The translations under genes were made by a program, and so were the position numbers. This document shows, piece after piece, positions 1 to 10,818 of a DNA stretch of 60,000 nucleotides (its first letter is position 1; every line of letters starts with the position of its first letter). The DNA is from Cristatella mucedo (taxonomy: Eukaryota; Bryozoa; Phylactolaemata; Cristatellidae): assembly GCA_009760855.2 (NCBI GenBank), contig WPIO01000030.1:2165001-2225000 (forward strand), read 5' to 3'. The notes under the pieces are model-generated. The model had not been told where the DNA came from and made no database searches. It was given only the letters and a program-made list of their open reading frames with translations.

Positions 1-61
1 CGCACTTGCTCAAGTTAGGTCTGCTCGCATAGCTGGTCACTTGTCACCGTAATCAAAAAGA

Positions 62-660
62 CTGATTGGATCCTGCGGCGATGGTCTGGTCTTCAAGTCC
101 CAGCGGTTTAAACACGTGTCACCTTTGCTGAAAGAGCTAGGATGGTTGCCGGTTGAGCAAAGGATACAGAGCAAAGTTCTTACGCTGACCCACAAGGCCC
201 GCCACGGCTGGGCTCCTTCATACCTAGCTGAAATGCTGCATCAGTTTCAGCCTGTTTGCGCCCTCAGGTCCTGTGTGGACAATAAATTAGCTGTCCCATT
301 CCTCCGCTTAAAGACAGTTGGCGACAGAAGCTTTAGCTCTGCAGGTCCTAGACTGTGGAACTCGCTTCCACAATTCTTACGCAGCGGCATCTACTCTCCA
401 ACTGCCGACTATGGCACATCTTTTTCAGCGGTCCTGAACTGCTACATCTATGCTACTCACTACCTCAACTCCTCTCCTAACTCTGCTATGCTTCCCACTT
501 TCTCTTTGTTGCGTGAGACGAAGTCTGTTGGCTACCGAATGCGTACCGAAAGCCGCTTAGGCTGTGAGTGCGCTATACAAAACTCTCCTGCGTAACACCC
601 ACATGGTCTTTATGACTTTGTGGAGTTACAGACGGAGATACATGACATGACATGACATAG
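62..660 (+). mobile_element. LINE-A copy 1, 5'-truncated 3' end
   Basis: This is the 3' part of a CR1/L2-like non-LTR retrotransposon. The frame 116-595 is open for 159 codons and carries the post-RT region typical of these LINEs: a block resembling LKELGWLPVEQRIQSKVLTL, then [17 protein letters not shown]. It ends with the family's own stop. The 3' UTR contains the family signature around CTTTATGACTTTGTGGAG and ends in short ACATG-type repeats at 643-660. Other copies in the window (35 kb, 43 kb, 51 kb) match it closely. The intact C-terminal frame suggests a rather young fragment. The clade name is inferred from motifs only. Confidence 0.85.
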
Positions 661-2146
661 TTCGGCTGCTTTAGTTGCAAACGTCAGCAAGGGTCTATGT
701 CGTAAGTATTAATACACAATTTTCGGGACCTTTCCCCGTCCTTTTGGACCCTGGATTGGAGAAATACAATTACCTAAGGCATCCAAGGCTAAATCGCGTT
801 ACGCAGTCAAAGAAAACGGTGGGGCACACCTTCAGATCGGAATCGAGCAAATTGGGCAGTATCAGTGAAATGGTAAGGGGAATGACTTCCATTAGCCGCG
901 TCCATCATCGCATGCCAGTCTTCAAGAGCTGATGCGCTAGTTCTTTCTCAAAAATAGACGTTCAGATAAATGCATGTAATTTAATTTGGAATATTTTAGA
1001 TTAGAAGAAAATAAATTCAGAGGATATACCAAAGTAAGGTGGGTAAAGATAGCCATGGGTGGTGAACACCACCACCGTCTGTACCAATGGGTACCTTGGT
1101 TGAACTTGAGCCTAAGATATCAGAAGTCATATGCTCCACTTACCGAGGCCGAAACGAAGTCTCATCCCTATTTAGAGCCAAGTATTTTTTCTGGATAGCA
1201 GCACTATACATGTATGCATCTTCCGCAATAGCTTCTTAATTTAAATACTCTGACCAAAGACTTTCTATGGGTGCACTGCTTTGGCAAAAGTTGCAATACA
1301 TAATTCAACACTAGGGCAATGAAATCAAATAATGGCACGAGCGTGGTAAGGCTGAGAATGAAGGCAAGGCGTACCAAAAATTGTGCTGGATATGGGACCT
1401 GCGAGCCAGGTAGGCATTGATTTAGTGAAATCATTAATACTGACTGAGTTGCTTAGCTTGTCGCCTGACACAATAGGACAGTTTAAGCTAAACTAATTGC
1501 ATGATCGTCGTTCTTAAGCATTGCAGTATTTATAGTTTCTTCTGTGACTACTTATTAAAGACACGATCGCTCAAGAAAAAACTAAAGCATCAAAGAGAAT
1601 ATAAAGTAAGCAAACAGATCTCAGAAAGTTCGCATCGAATTAAGCTTGCTACAAGCCAATAAGCTTCAAATATGTCGATATGTTTTGCTTCCGCGCTTTT
1701 CATTTTTAAATGCAGTCCGAATGTGACGCCGGTAGTCCCGATTGGAAGGGTCTTGATTGACCACTCAGTGGTGTATTATCACCGAAATTATTTCTGTCCT
1801 TTCTTGCTTGGAGCATAAATTGAAAATCCTGTCGATGGTTCTTGTTTTCTGTGTCATGTGTACATGACGAGCCGCTGTATTCTAGTGCCTATCTGATGGC
1901 TGCGTTTTCGAATTTTTATGAGCCTGTTCTTTGTTGAGAAACACCACGATCTTGAACAGTAGGCTTAGCCAGGATTAAATATCGGAGAGAATACCTTGAC
2001 TTGGCCCGGGGCAACAGGTCGTTTGGGGAGTGAAGGGGCGTGACGGGTGGAAAGCCTAGTCGAGTTCACCTGAGGGTGGGGGGGGGGTAGTTGCACTGAT
2101 ATTCGTTTCGGTACGAAGCTTATTATCTGTACTGTACCCTTAAGTG
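661..2146. other. No gene recognised
   Basis: Moderately AT-rich sequence with only short chance ORFs. A G9 run lies near 2080-2090. I see no conserved protein, splice-flanked exon or repeat family here. Confidence 0.5.
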
Positions 2147-2378
2147 AGGCGAAGTGCAGGAACGCTCGAACTGCAGGAACGCTCGAACTGCAGGAACAAT
2201 CGAAGCGCAGGTAGGTCGAAGCGCGGGAAGGTCGAAGCGCGGGAAGGTCGAAGCGCAGGGAGCTCAAACTGCAGGAAGGTCGAACTGCAGGAAGGTCGAA
2301 CTGCAGGAAGGTTGAAGCGCAGGAACGCTCGAACTGCAGGAAGGTCGAAGCGCAGGAAAGCTCGAAGCGCGTTCGAGC
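2147..2378. repeat. Minisatellite, about 16-17 bp unit
   Basis: Roughly 14 imperfect tandem copies of a unit close to GGAAGGTCGAACTGCA. Two interleaved variants occur, one with CGAACTGCAGG and one with CGAAGCGCAGG. The array makes spurious repetitive ORFs on both strands, for example at 2144-2518 (+), which should not be taken as genes. Confidence 0.9.
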
Positions 2379-2969
2379 GTTTCTCTGCTTACTACGGGCT
2401 GAGAAACTTCAGGAGTCGGGCTTCCGTCGAACGCATGCATGATGCAAAAATTTGGGCAAATAACGGGCAATCTTGGAACTGTTTCTTAATGTTGCAAAGT
2501 CTTAAAGGATGGATGTAAAAGTATTCTCACTTAGATTCCAGTTCATTTGAAATGAAAGTCCTAAAAATATTTTAAATGTACAGTTCAATATTCAATTTGA
2601 TAACCGAAAGTACTTGTTGTATCTACGTATGCAAATTTATAAATGATATCTCGGAAATTTTTGACGCGGAGTACGTCGAGGCTGCGCCTTCGTAGTAGTA
2701 CAATAAATACACCAAAAGGCTTTGCGCACGCGTGACATCAGCGATTTGTGTCAACGGGAATCACGGACTTGAAATCGCACTTGAAACTATATTGGTTGAA
2801 AGCATTAATGAGGTGGAGACAGCTAATTGCCCATGGGCTGACGACCATCCGACGTAATGCAGGCGGTCGGCTTGTTAACGAATACAAAGACGTCGCCTTC
2901 CGTAAAACAACGCCGGGCGGAACCGGTCTGACTGTCCTGGATATGAACGGTGCAATATAGCCCCCCTAG
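2379..2969. other. No gene recognised
   Basis: AT-rich spacer between the minisatellite and the divergent SINE. Nothing conserved was seen. Confidence 0.45.
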
Positions 2970-3123
2970 GCCTTCGCCCGGCAAGTAAGATGCTCACTGT
3001 TCACGACTCCGGTCGTGGCTTCGACTCCGGCACTGGGGGATCCCTTATCGCCCAGTGCAAGCGGTGGTGTCAGCCGTGAAGGCTCTTCCGTCGCTATGCA
3101 AATGAGACCGCTAAACCAGCTAG
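2970..3123 (+). mobile_element. SINE1, divergent copy
   Basis: A diverged member of the tRNA-derived SINE1 family. The B-box-like stretch CGGTCGTGGCTTCGACTCCG is followed by the family body: TTATCGCC, GCAAGCGGTGGTG, AGCCGTGAAGGCTCTTC and GTCGCTATGCAAA. It lies immediately upstream of the CpG-rich promoter region of the MATH-like gene. The A-box part is poorly preserved. Confidence 0.65.
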
Positions 3124-3129
3124 CCTTTC

Positions 3130-3250
3130 CTTCTTTTACAGCGGTCCTGCGAGAGCCGCACGGCTCAGGCAGGACTGTTCTGGTGCCGAACATTGTCGTG
3201 GGCAGGGGCTAGGCAGCCCTGTCCTGGAAACCAAAGGGAGCGAGCCCCGA

Positions 3251-3301
<51 letters not shown>

Positions 3302-3908
3302 TTCGGGAAGAGAGCGATCGCCCGGCAGCCTGGGAGCTTGCCGCGTCGGTCGGGCAGCAAGGGTGTGGGCGGAGTGCGTGCAATCGCGGTGGCCACCGAG
3401 AGCCAGAAGTTCGCCGCGTCGCCAAGTCTGCTCGCTCGCGCTGACCGCCGTGCCGCCGCCCCTCGCACGCACGCACGCAGGACCGCACTTAAACGCTCCG
3501 GCCGTAGCGAGCGCCGCCGCACGTGTCGCGCCCCGCCTCGTGCGCCTCGTGACTCGGGACGGCCGGGCTGTACGCCAGCAAACCGATCGTGCGTCTGAGC
3601 TGTGCGCGAGGCGCCGTCGGATTGGATGGTTTCGTGCTGCTGCGGCGGCGGCTGTTTCGTTGGCATTCGACCGGTGCCTGGAGCGAAGCCGCCGCCGCCC
3701 GCGCGATGGCCGCGGCGGCGGCGCGTTAATTGCACACAAGAGTCGATCTGCGCATTGATTGCTCTCTCTCTCTCTCACTTGCTCTCACTCAATAGGCGGC
3801 TCGTGGGAGCTCGCGAGATTCGTCCGACTCGTCAACGCGAGCGACGCGCGCGCGGCCGCGGAGCGGAGCTGCTGCGACGGACGGACGGACGCAGCCAGCC
3901 AGCCGGGC
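3130..3908 (+). promoter_or_regulatory. CpG-rich promoter and 5' UTR of MATH-like gene
   Basis: Base composition changes sharply to very GC- and CpG-rich just upstream of the first coding exon. The region contains a (GGC)n tract and a short CT tract at about 3763-3790. This is the pattern of a CpG-island promoter with a GC-rich 5' UTR. No TATA box was identified and the transcription start cannot be fixed. Long ORFs on both strands here (3136-3778) look like products of GC richness and trinucleotide repeats, since they lack stops but show no recognisable domain. Confidence 0.55.
3251..3298. repeat. (GGC)n trinucleotide repeat
   Basis: About 16 uninterrupted GGC units in the putative promoter or 5' UTR of the MATH-like gene. 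Confidence 0.95.
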
Positions 3909-5330
3909 ATGGCGCGTCTGCACCGGGTCGTCAGAGCCGGAGACAAGCACGGCACGTGCGTGTTCACGTTCGCCGTGCCGTTTGCGCAGGACAGCTTTCG
4001 CGGGTTGCAGTCGCACGAGTTTCCCTGCGGCGGACACAGGTGGTCGATCGACTTGACGAGCGGCGACAGGCACATCGGCGCCTTCCTGAGCATGAGCGAG
4101 CCCTCGCCGGGCCTGCGCTGCACGGTGAGCTACCGCTTCACGCTACTCAGCAAAGTTCACTACTCTTTCAACGAGGGCTTCACAGAAGCTGACGTCGCAT
4201 TCACTTCCGACTCTCGGATCCACGGCAGGAAGATCATGATTTCGGAAAGCGACGTAATAAATGAAAAGAAAGGCTTTCGCACGAACAAGCGCGACATACT
4301 CGTCGAGCTGGTCATGTTCAATCTGAGGACAGTGTTCGAGCACACGTTCCGGCTCCCCTCGCTCAATTCAGCCGGCAGCAGCGCCGCCGCCGCCGCCAGC
4401 GTCGGCAGCGCCGCCGTCGCCGCGGCAGCAGCGGCTGTGGCAGCGGTAGCTGCCGTGACCGGCGGCGGCGGCGGCGGCGGCGGCGGCTATGGCAGCTTCG
4501 TCTTGGAGACGCGGCACTTCGCGTTCGGCCCGGCGCAGTGGAGCATCGTGCTAAACGTGGCGGATCCAGCTCGAGTTGACGCCCGCTGCGAGACGGCCGT
4601 CTGCTTGCAGAGGCGCACCAACTACGACCTGCACTGCAGCTTCAGGTACCGCATGCACGTCGGCGGTGCCGCAGCTGCGGCGGCCCCCGCCGAGCGCGCC
4701 GGCGCACTCGGCGCCCTCGCCGGCGCGACGGAGCCTGAGCTCCTCAGCTCAGAGGTGCTGACGACGCTGTTCGTTGACCAGCGGACGCAGGGCAAGCTCG
4801 TGCTGCCTCAAAGCGTCTCCGAAATAGCACGCCGAAGTGGTGGCGGCGGCGGCGTAGGAGGAGGAGGAGGAGGAGGAGGAGGAGGAGGAGGAGGAGGAGG
4901 AGGAGGAGGAGGAGGAGGAGGAGGAGGAGGAGGAGGAGGAGGAGGAGGAGGAGGAGGAGGAGGAGGAGGAGGAGGAGAACTGCTTAAGGTGTCGATCGAC
5001 TGCTTCGACGCGGCGGTCGTGTCGCTGCTGCCCTTCCCGCTGGACGGCAACAAGCACAGGTCGCTGTGCTGTTTGGACCGCGACCGCCAGAGCTGGATGG
5101 TGGCGGCGCACACCCAGTCCGACTGTCTGACCTTCCAGATGTTCTTCGACGATATACGCAGGCTGCCGAAGGGCTGGGCGAAGCTGTCACACTTCGAAGT
5201 CTCCGCGTTTCCGGCTGACAATGCGGCGAAAGCGGAGAGCATCGTCGATTCACCGTTCCGACACTACTGCGTGCAGAAGGAGCGCGACGAGAGCGGAGTG
5301 GCCATGAGGACCAAGTTCCATACGAAAAAC
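3909..5330 (+). CDS. First coding exon of a MATH/TRAF-like multi-domain protein
   Basis: The ATG at 3909 has a good context (G at -3 and +4) and precedes the first conserved-looking segment, so I prefer it to the in-frame extension from 3759. The exon is 474 codons and ends exactly in phase 0 at AAAAAC|GTAAGC, a strong donor. After it the frame turns basic and soon stops. Residues about 17-150 look like a MATH/TRAF-like fold: W45-SIDL, then FLSM, YRFTLL, GRKIMISESDV and a final RDILVELVMF. A second module starts near residue 198 (FAFGPAQWSIVL). A third MATH-like segment is at about 371-470 (RQSWMVAAHTQSDCLTFQMFF). Poly-Ala (about 157-185) and two poly-Gly tracts separate the modules. MATH domains bind proteins, often as adaptors, but the function here is unknown. 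The later exons were not found. Confidence 0.72.
4837..4977 (+). repeat. (GGA)n coding microsatellite, poly-Gly
   Basis: Near-pure GGA repeats preceded by GGC units inside the coding exon. They encode a run of about 40 Gly in frame with the conserved flanks. The tract can vary in length without a frameshift and lies in the loop between two predicted MATH-like modules. Antisense ORFs of poly-Ser or poly-Pro here are artefacts. Confidence 0.9.
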
Positions 5331-5859
5331 GTAAGCAGCAGACGCCGCGTAAGGTCGCGGCGTCTGCGGCCGTCTTGCAGCCGCTCTTGTGGCTCGCCGA
5401 CTGCGCGTGCGGTGCAGCCGCGTTAGCGTCCGCCTCATTGGCGCCCCTTATCAAGCTCCTTGGGACTGGGACTCGAGCACCAACTTCCAGCTGGCTAGAC
5501 GGCATTTGTTAGCGTCCGTACCGTGCGGGCTAGCGTGGCCCCGGGTGGGCCATCCGGCTACTTCGGCCATTCGGCTATCCATTACTATGCCAGGTGGCGG
5601 AGGCCGCTGCCGGCCAGAGGCGTAGCGAGACCTTACTGCGCCAGAAGACGAAGCTACAAATGGCGGCCCCTCAACTTGTCAACAATTGCTGCAAAATAGC
5701 CCCACCGCCGAAGAAATGCCAAAAAATACACACGCTAGCTGGCATATTGAGTCGAGAGAGTTCGATTAACTGTAGTACAAGTACAAGGTATCTATCAAAG
5801 CTTTAACTTAGGTGAATTTTCTGTCTTGAACATGGCAGACTGATCTATTACATTTCCAG
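5331..5859 (+). other. Start of intron 1 of MATH-like gene
   Basis: It begins with GTAAGC and falls in GC content away from the exon. No convincing next exon was recognised in this interval. Confidence 0.45.
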
Positions 5860-7035
5860 TGTTTCTTTTTCTATGCTTAACAAGGCCAAATCAGAGAGCC
5901 GATCTTGCCCCATTTATGCTCTCAGATAAGACAGCATTATCTTCAGCTTGCTAAAGGAACGGCACAACAGGCAACCAATACAGCTATGGTGAGCAGAACT
6001 TGCAAGGCCACTCTAAAATTAGGAAACACCATCTCCTTACCAGGCAATGAAAGGCACGAGTTCCAGTTATGTCTTTAGTGCTCAGTCATGACATGTGTCA
6101 AGAAGCATTTTTCTGTCACATATTTCGCTGTAGAGCTTTGTCCGATCAAAGTCTGATCAAAAGAAGTCTCCAAGATGAAGACATTACTGGCGGAGTTTGG
6201 TCTGGTCAAGTGTCTTTAAAAGCTTCTCAACTTCCAACAAGAAATCAAATTTGACATCAAGATCTGTGAGCCGGGAAAACCTAGTTGTAATTTCTTGTTT
6301 GGCGGTAGTCCACCCTGTTCTTCATTATTCTTGAAATTGTATCCTCTAACGTGAGACCCACATCTTGAGAGAGTTCTCCAGGCATCAATGCCATTCGGAG
6401 GATTCGTTGTTCAACTGAAACTTCCCACAAGTCAAATCTCATTTTGGCATGTACTAGTGAGTCTTGGCACATATTTACTTGAATTCTTGAAAACTCAATC
6501 TCTAGAGAGTAGAGGTCACAAAAGACGTCTTCGAGAGTTCATTCTTTGATCCCACTTTTGATCTTTTCTGAACGCGGTCAAGCTTCCTTAAGATTCTGTA
6601 CCAAAATAGCAACAGAGCCAAAAAGTAAAGTTCAAAATACAATGCAGGAGACTGCCGGCTTCACTTCTTGTTTTAGTTATTCAACTTGCGTCCTCTAAAT
6701 TGCTCCAAAAGATCTCTAATGCTGTTCAGTCCATCGCTGATAGCTTTCACAGCCTCCGCTCTTGCACGCCACCTTGTTGCGGAGTCACGTTTGACAGGGA
6801 TTTCTAAGACTTTCTTCAGATCTTTCAAACTCGGAGCTAATCTTGAAAAGAATTAGTAGGTGCTCTCTATTGTTTCAAGAAAGGTAATGACAACGGAATC
6901 TTGACTTGCAGCATGAACTCCTGCCAGGTTCAAGCTGTGTTTATCACAGTTTATTAAAATTGTCATCTCATCGCTGGACAGTATTCTCTTTTAGCATTTG
7001 AAAATTGTCCTGACATACCGGCCGTATTGTCACAG
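5860..7035 (-). pseudogene. hAT transposase relic (DUF4371/ZMYM1-like type)
   Basis: Read on the minus strand, fragments in successive frames follow the order of a hAT transposase of the DUF4371 kind. A DNTAGMSGQF block (about 7025-6995) comes first, then CDKHSLNLAGVHAAS (about 6940-6900). Next is a DSATRWRARAEAV block near 6790-6750 and the open piece 6472-6281. At 6040-5870 there is a C-terminal dimerisation-like segment (FPNFRVALQVLLTI, then a YLRA and LALLSIE stretch). The canonical GERSFS part of the dimerisation domain is degraded. Several frameshifts and stops make it non-functional. It probably lies in an intron of the MATH-like gene. The family call comes from remembered motif order, not from a search. 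Confidence 0.72.
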
Positions 7036-7159
7036 CGCAGCCAGTTAAGTAAGCCTAGCTTTCGTGGTCCAACAACGTGGGGGCGCTCAGCCACGGCATG
7101 CTGGCTCGCCCTTGATGCGGCGCAGCATCGCCGGGCTCGCCACTGATGCGAGGCAGCCC

Positions 7160-7420
7160 ACCTGTGGCAGGCAGGCAGGCAGGATGGGGGGGGGGGAGCG
7201 GCAGGCAGGCAGGCAGGATGGGAGGGAGCGGCAGGCAGGCAGGCAGGATGGGGGGGGGGGAGCGGCAGGCAGGCAGGCAGGATGGGGGGGGGAGCGGCAG
7301 GCAGGCAGGCAGGATGGGGGGGAGCGGCAGGCAGGCAGGATGGGGTGGGGGAGCGGCAGGCAAGCAGGATGGGGGGAGCGGCAGGCAGGCAGGCAGGATG
7401 GGGGGGGGGGAGCGGACGAG
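7160..7420. repeat. G-rich minisatellite, about 28-34 bp unit
   Basis: About eight tandem copies of a unit containing GCAGGCAGGCAGGATGGG, then a G run of variable length and AGCG. The variable G run makes the period irregular. The + strand is strongly G-rich and could form G-quadruplexes. The overlapping Gly/Arg/Gln-rich ORFs are by-products. Confidence 0.92.
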
Positions 7421-8769
7421 AAGGGCAGTTGGAACGAAGACGGTGGGGGTGAACGGCCGCATGCTCGCTGTGCTGCGAGCGTGCGGCCGAAAAAATACTG
7501 TGGGTAAAGTCTCTCTGTGTTTCAGTGTCATTGTATGTGCCCCCAGAACATCAAGCTACAGTTTGGTCTAAGTTTGTAAACTTGCTTAACATGCTCAGGC
7601 AGCAATGGCCACTTCCTTTAAACAAGGAGTTGCTTGAAATCAAGTTTGCTATTCTCACATGAAAAGGTTTTTAGCAAATATGCACAATACATTTTGCTAT
7701 CGGCGCCACCTAGGCCTTACGCACCTGGGGACATCTATCTACCACCCTGCCCAACCCTGCCATGCCTTTGCTGCCTGCTTCATGACGCGCTTAATGAAAG
7801 GGTACGCATGCCCGTGGTAATTGGGAAGATTTGTTGGGAGGCATTAGTAAGTTTAAGCGAGCGACGTGGCTAACCCGAGAGCAAGAACTGCTTGGGGCAG
7901 GAATAACGTGGAGCCACGAATTAGTGAGTTGGCAGAACAGTACGCTACATTAGCTAAGATGCTGAGCTGGAAGGCAAGCATGATAATGCTATCACCCGAG
8001 GGTTCCCAGAGAATAACCGAGAGGGATGCACATAAGACATGCCACCAAGAGTATACGAAGTGACAGCTGCATCAGAGTTCCAAAGTTAAGATGCGAGCGA
8101 GAATACAAGCATGCCCTCTAGATAAGTTCGTGGCAGCAGCAGCCGCCGAAGCTCAAGCGAGAGGCTACGCTTTGAGATTCCGAGAGATCGAACCAACGGC
8201 GACGAAAAGCTACGATTAAATTTGACTGTGCTGTTGTTTCCCAGTCGGCTACTCTGCTAGCAGCTCATCTCTTGCTGCTGTACTGCAGAGGTCCACTTGC
8301 GGGGTTGGGACCATCACAAACAATTGCAGACATATCGGAGGATCCGTCCAGGAATCTGGGGATTGTTTACTTTAAGCCGATTGGAACTCTGCATAAGGCG
8401 TTTGCTCCGGTGCGTGCGCAGCTTCTAACCTACCTATAATAAGAGGTCGTTTTGGTGCCCGGTGCTGGATGTATTTTGACCGAATATAAGTCGCGAATTT
8501 CTTAGCCTCCCCAGGTGCTCACGCTTTCGCAGTTATAAGTCTAGTCGGGTCACCAGGGGCCGGTTGGTACCATCGACCGTCGCCTCGACAAAACTTAAGG
8601 GACAGCATGAAAAAGGCCTATGTCTATGGATTGTCCCGGTCTGAGACTTGGTGACGAGCGGTAGCAGCGATCTCGGAATGACAACAGCTGTAGCAACAGC
8701 GCTACCAAGTTCATTATTTCCGGCGATATAAACGATCCCATTGAAATGGCAGCCTCTTAAATTTCGTAG
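7421..8769. other. No gene recognised
   Basis: Mixed-composition sequence with short ORFs that show no domain, repeat family or codon-use signal. The 3' part may belong to the transposon-like relic that follows, but I cannot trace it. Confidence 0.4.
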
Positions 8770-9160
8770 GTAACTAGGTAAATTTGAGCACATCGCTGCA
8801 GAATGTCGGGAAGCATCTCGAAGAGATCTTGCCACAGCTGTTGGAGGTCAAGGTCAAATCTGGTGTATTTGTCGGACTGCAGATAGAGCAGCTCTTAGAA
8901 TGTGACAAATTCTCCAAGAGACAGAACAGTACGGAGAAAGCGTCGTGGAAAAGTTTCGCACCAGCGGTTCACGGCTTTCTGAGCAAGATCCTTGAGTCCA
9001 CATACTCGAGGCTCGTCTTGAAGTATTCAAGGAGAACATGAGATCTTACTCAAGGAGCAAGGCGAGTGCTTTCACCCTGATATAGTGGACTTGGAACGTT
9101 GACACCAAGGACAGTATTGCTAAATTTGTTGGAGGGCAATGGTTACACGCTGATCTTTGA
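8770..9160 (+). pseudogene. Relic of a multicopy transposon-like ORF, family unassigned
   Basis: The frame 8784-9041 contains VGKHLEEILPQLLEVKVKSG and then VFVGLQIEQL and KASWKSFAPAVHGFL. After a frameshift near 9000 come VHILEARLEVFKEN and then EQGECFHPDIVDLER. This order, with the GIFVGPQI-like, W-x-SF, H-x-LxxHLxxFPEN-like and EQGERFHQDI-like blocks, is familiar from abundant uncharacterised proteins in many invertebrate genomes that I associate with transposons. I cannot name the superfamily from memory. The stop and frame change show decay. Confidence 0.6.
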
Positions 9161-9894
9161 GCAGCCGAAAGCCACAACTGCTCGAAGTCAATTCCCTCAT
9201 TGGGCCGAACCCGGAGGTGACAAGCAAGCAGCCGGACAAGCCCCGGTGACTATGCATGCTAAATCTAGACCCTCGCCGATATCGTCTCCCAAACACCATT
9301 GCTGAAATACGATTGGTCGTTTCCGAGTCCCTCGTATGCAGTTACTTCTCGTATTGATTCTCATCAAGGAGTACCGGAAACAGCATGCTGGCATTGACGT
9401 TTAGCTTGGCTGCTGTTATGGAGCAGTTACCTTAGCTTCTCGCGACCACTTGAGAGATGTAGAGGTGCTTGACAGGTACGGTTACATTTATTGTGCATGA
9501 TCAATTCATAGCCCTCAGGTTTGTTTTGACTATGCGTCAGACAGGAAATCCGTCACTCAGTCTGAATATCAGCTGTTCACGTTCAAGAAGGATCGAGATA
9601 GAGAGCACTGCAAGACAGCGTCCGAATTCTTCTCGAAGTCTTGGTGGCAACCGCCGGGGGTAGGGGCTCTGTACTATCGTTGGCAGGGCCGCGGCTCCCC
9701 CAGCTATTCACTAGTGAGTCAGGATCGGAATCTGTCTCGATCGCTCTGTGGTGGAGCAGCCGCCAATGCTCTAGTGACTCTCGGGCAGGAAGCGGGCCGA
9801 TTCAGTCAATTCTGGAAGCACATGTCGGCAGAGACTCTCCAGTTCGCGAAACGACGTAAGTGTACGGGGCGGCAAGGCAACCGGAAGCAGCATG
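9161..9894. other. No gene recognised
   Basis: No conserved protein or known repeat was seen. ORFs are short and overlap on both strands. Confidence 0.4.
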
Positions 9895-10600
9895 AGCAAC
9901 GGCTCTCGGAGCTCCGCTGGCTGCCTGTAGATTGCAGGGCGCCGTTCAAAAGCCACAAGGCCGGCACCTGAAGGTCGAGTAACTAATCGACATTGTGCGA
10001 TCTTGAGGGGCGTGATCTACAAAAAGAACCAAAACCGGGCGCTCGTTTGAAAATACAGAGCGACCATCTGAGCGGAGGCCATCTGCCCTCGGAACCAGCG
10101 CTGAAAAAGAAAATGCATTTGCTTCGGATGAGGAACCTGCTAGCTTTGCATTGCAGGTCATGTGCACTACCGTTTGAGGTATATAGACTACTTTTCGTGT
10201 GGTGCATTAGGCTCGAGTCCCGTGAGGTCAGACAAACTGCGGCACCAGTTTCAGCCTCCTAACGCCCTCTAATTCTCAGATGGACGCTTAGTTAGCATTT
10301 CCATTGCCGGCAAAACCTTTTGCTCTGCAGGCTCTAGACTAGAGAAATCATATCCACAATTCTTACGCAACGACGTCTATTCTCCTGCTGCTGACTTTGG
10401 CGCATTCTTTCTAGCCATCCTAAGCTGCTACTTCCATGCTACTCACTATCTCAACTGCCCTCCTGATTCAGCTATGCTCTATGGTCTGACTTTCTCTTTG
10501 TTGTGGGAGATGAAGTCCACCGTATGCGTATAGAAAGCCGCTTAGGCTTTGGCTGAGATATAGAAAACTTTCCCGCATAACGCCAGCTTAAAAACATACT

Positions 10601-10767
10601 AGCTCATTTAACAGCCTCTTTTGTATAGCGACAGAAGAGCCTTTAAGGCTATCACCAGCGCTTGCAGCGGCATCAAAGGATCGCTCACTGCAGGATTCGA
10701 ACCCGCGACCTCGGGACAGGGGTTGTGAAAAGCAACCGTTTTACGTAGTGTGCCATCAAAGCTCACC
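10601..10767 (-). mobile_element. SINE1 copy inside LINE-A 3' UTR
   Basis: Nearly full-length SINE1 in reverse orientation. The complement of the B box reads GGATTCGAACCCGCGACC and the complement of the A box lies at TAGTGTGCCATCA. The internal body (AGCCTTTAAGGCTATCACC) is intact. It sits in the LINE-A tail just before its CTTTATGGAG-like segment. Confidence 0.88.
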
Positions 10768-10818
10768 ACAGCTTATTCAAAGTGGCTTTATGGAGCTACC
10801 GACGGACATACATTAGAT

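Noticed and set aside
2144-2518. 124-codon repetitive ORF
   Set aside because: A reading of the 16-17 bp minisatellite with no conserved continuation.
3136-3778. Long overlapping ORFs on both strands (up to 199 codons)
   Set aside because: They arise from CpG-rich sequence and the (GGC)n tract. Several frames are open at once, with no domain and no consistent start or splice context.
4749-5242. Minus-strand poly-Ser and poly-Pro ORFs
   Set aside because: They are the antisense of the (GGA)n coding repeat in the MATH-like exon.
7055-7571. Gly/Arg/Gln-rich and Pro/Leu-rich ORFs
   Set aside because: Products of the minisatellite; they end soon after the repeat.
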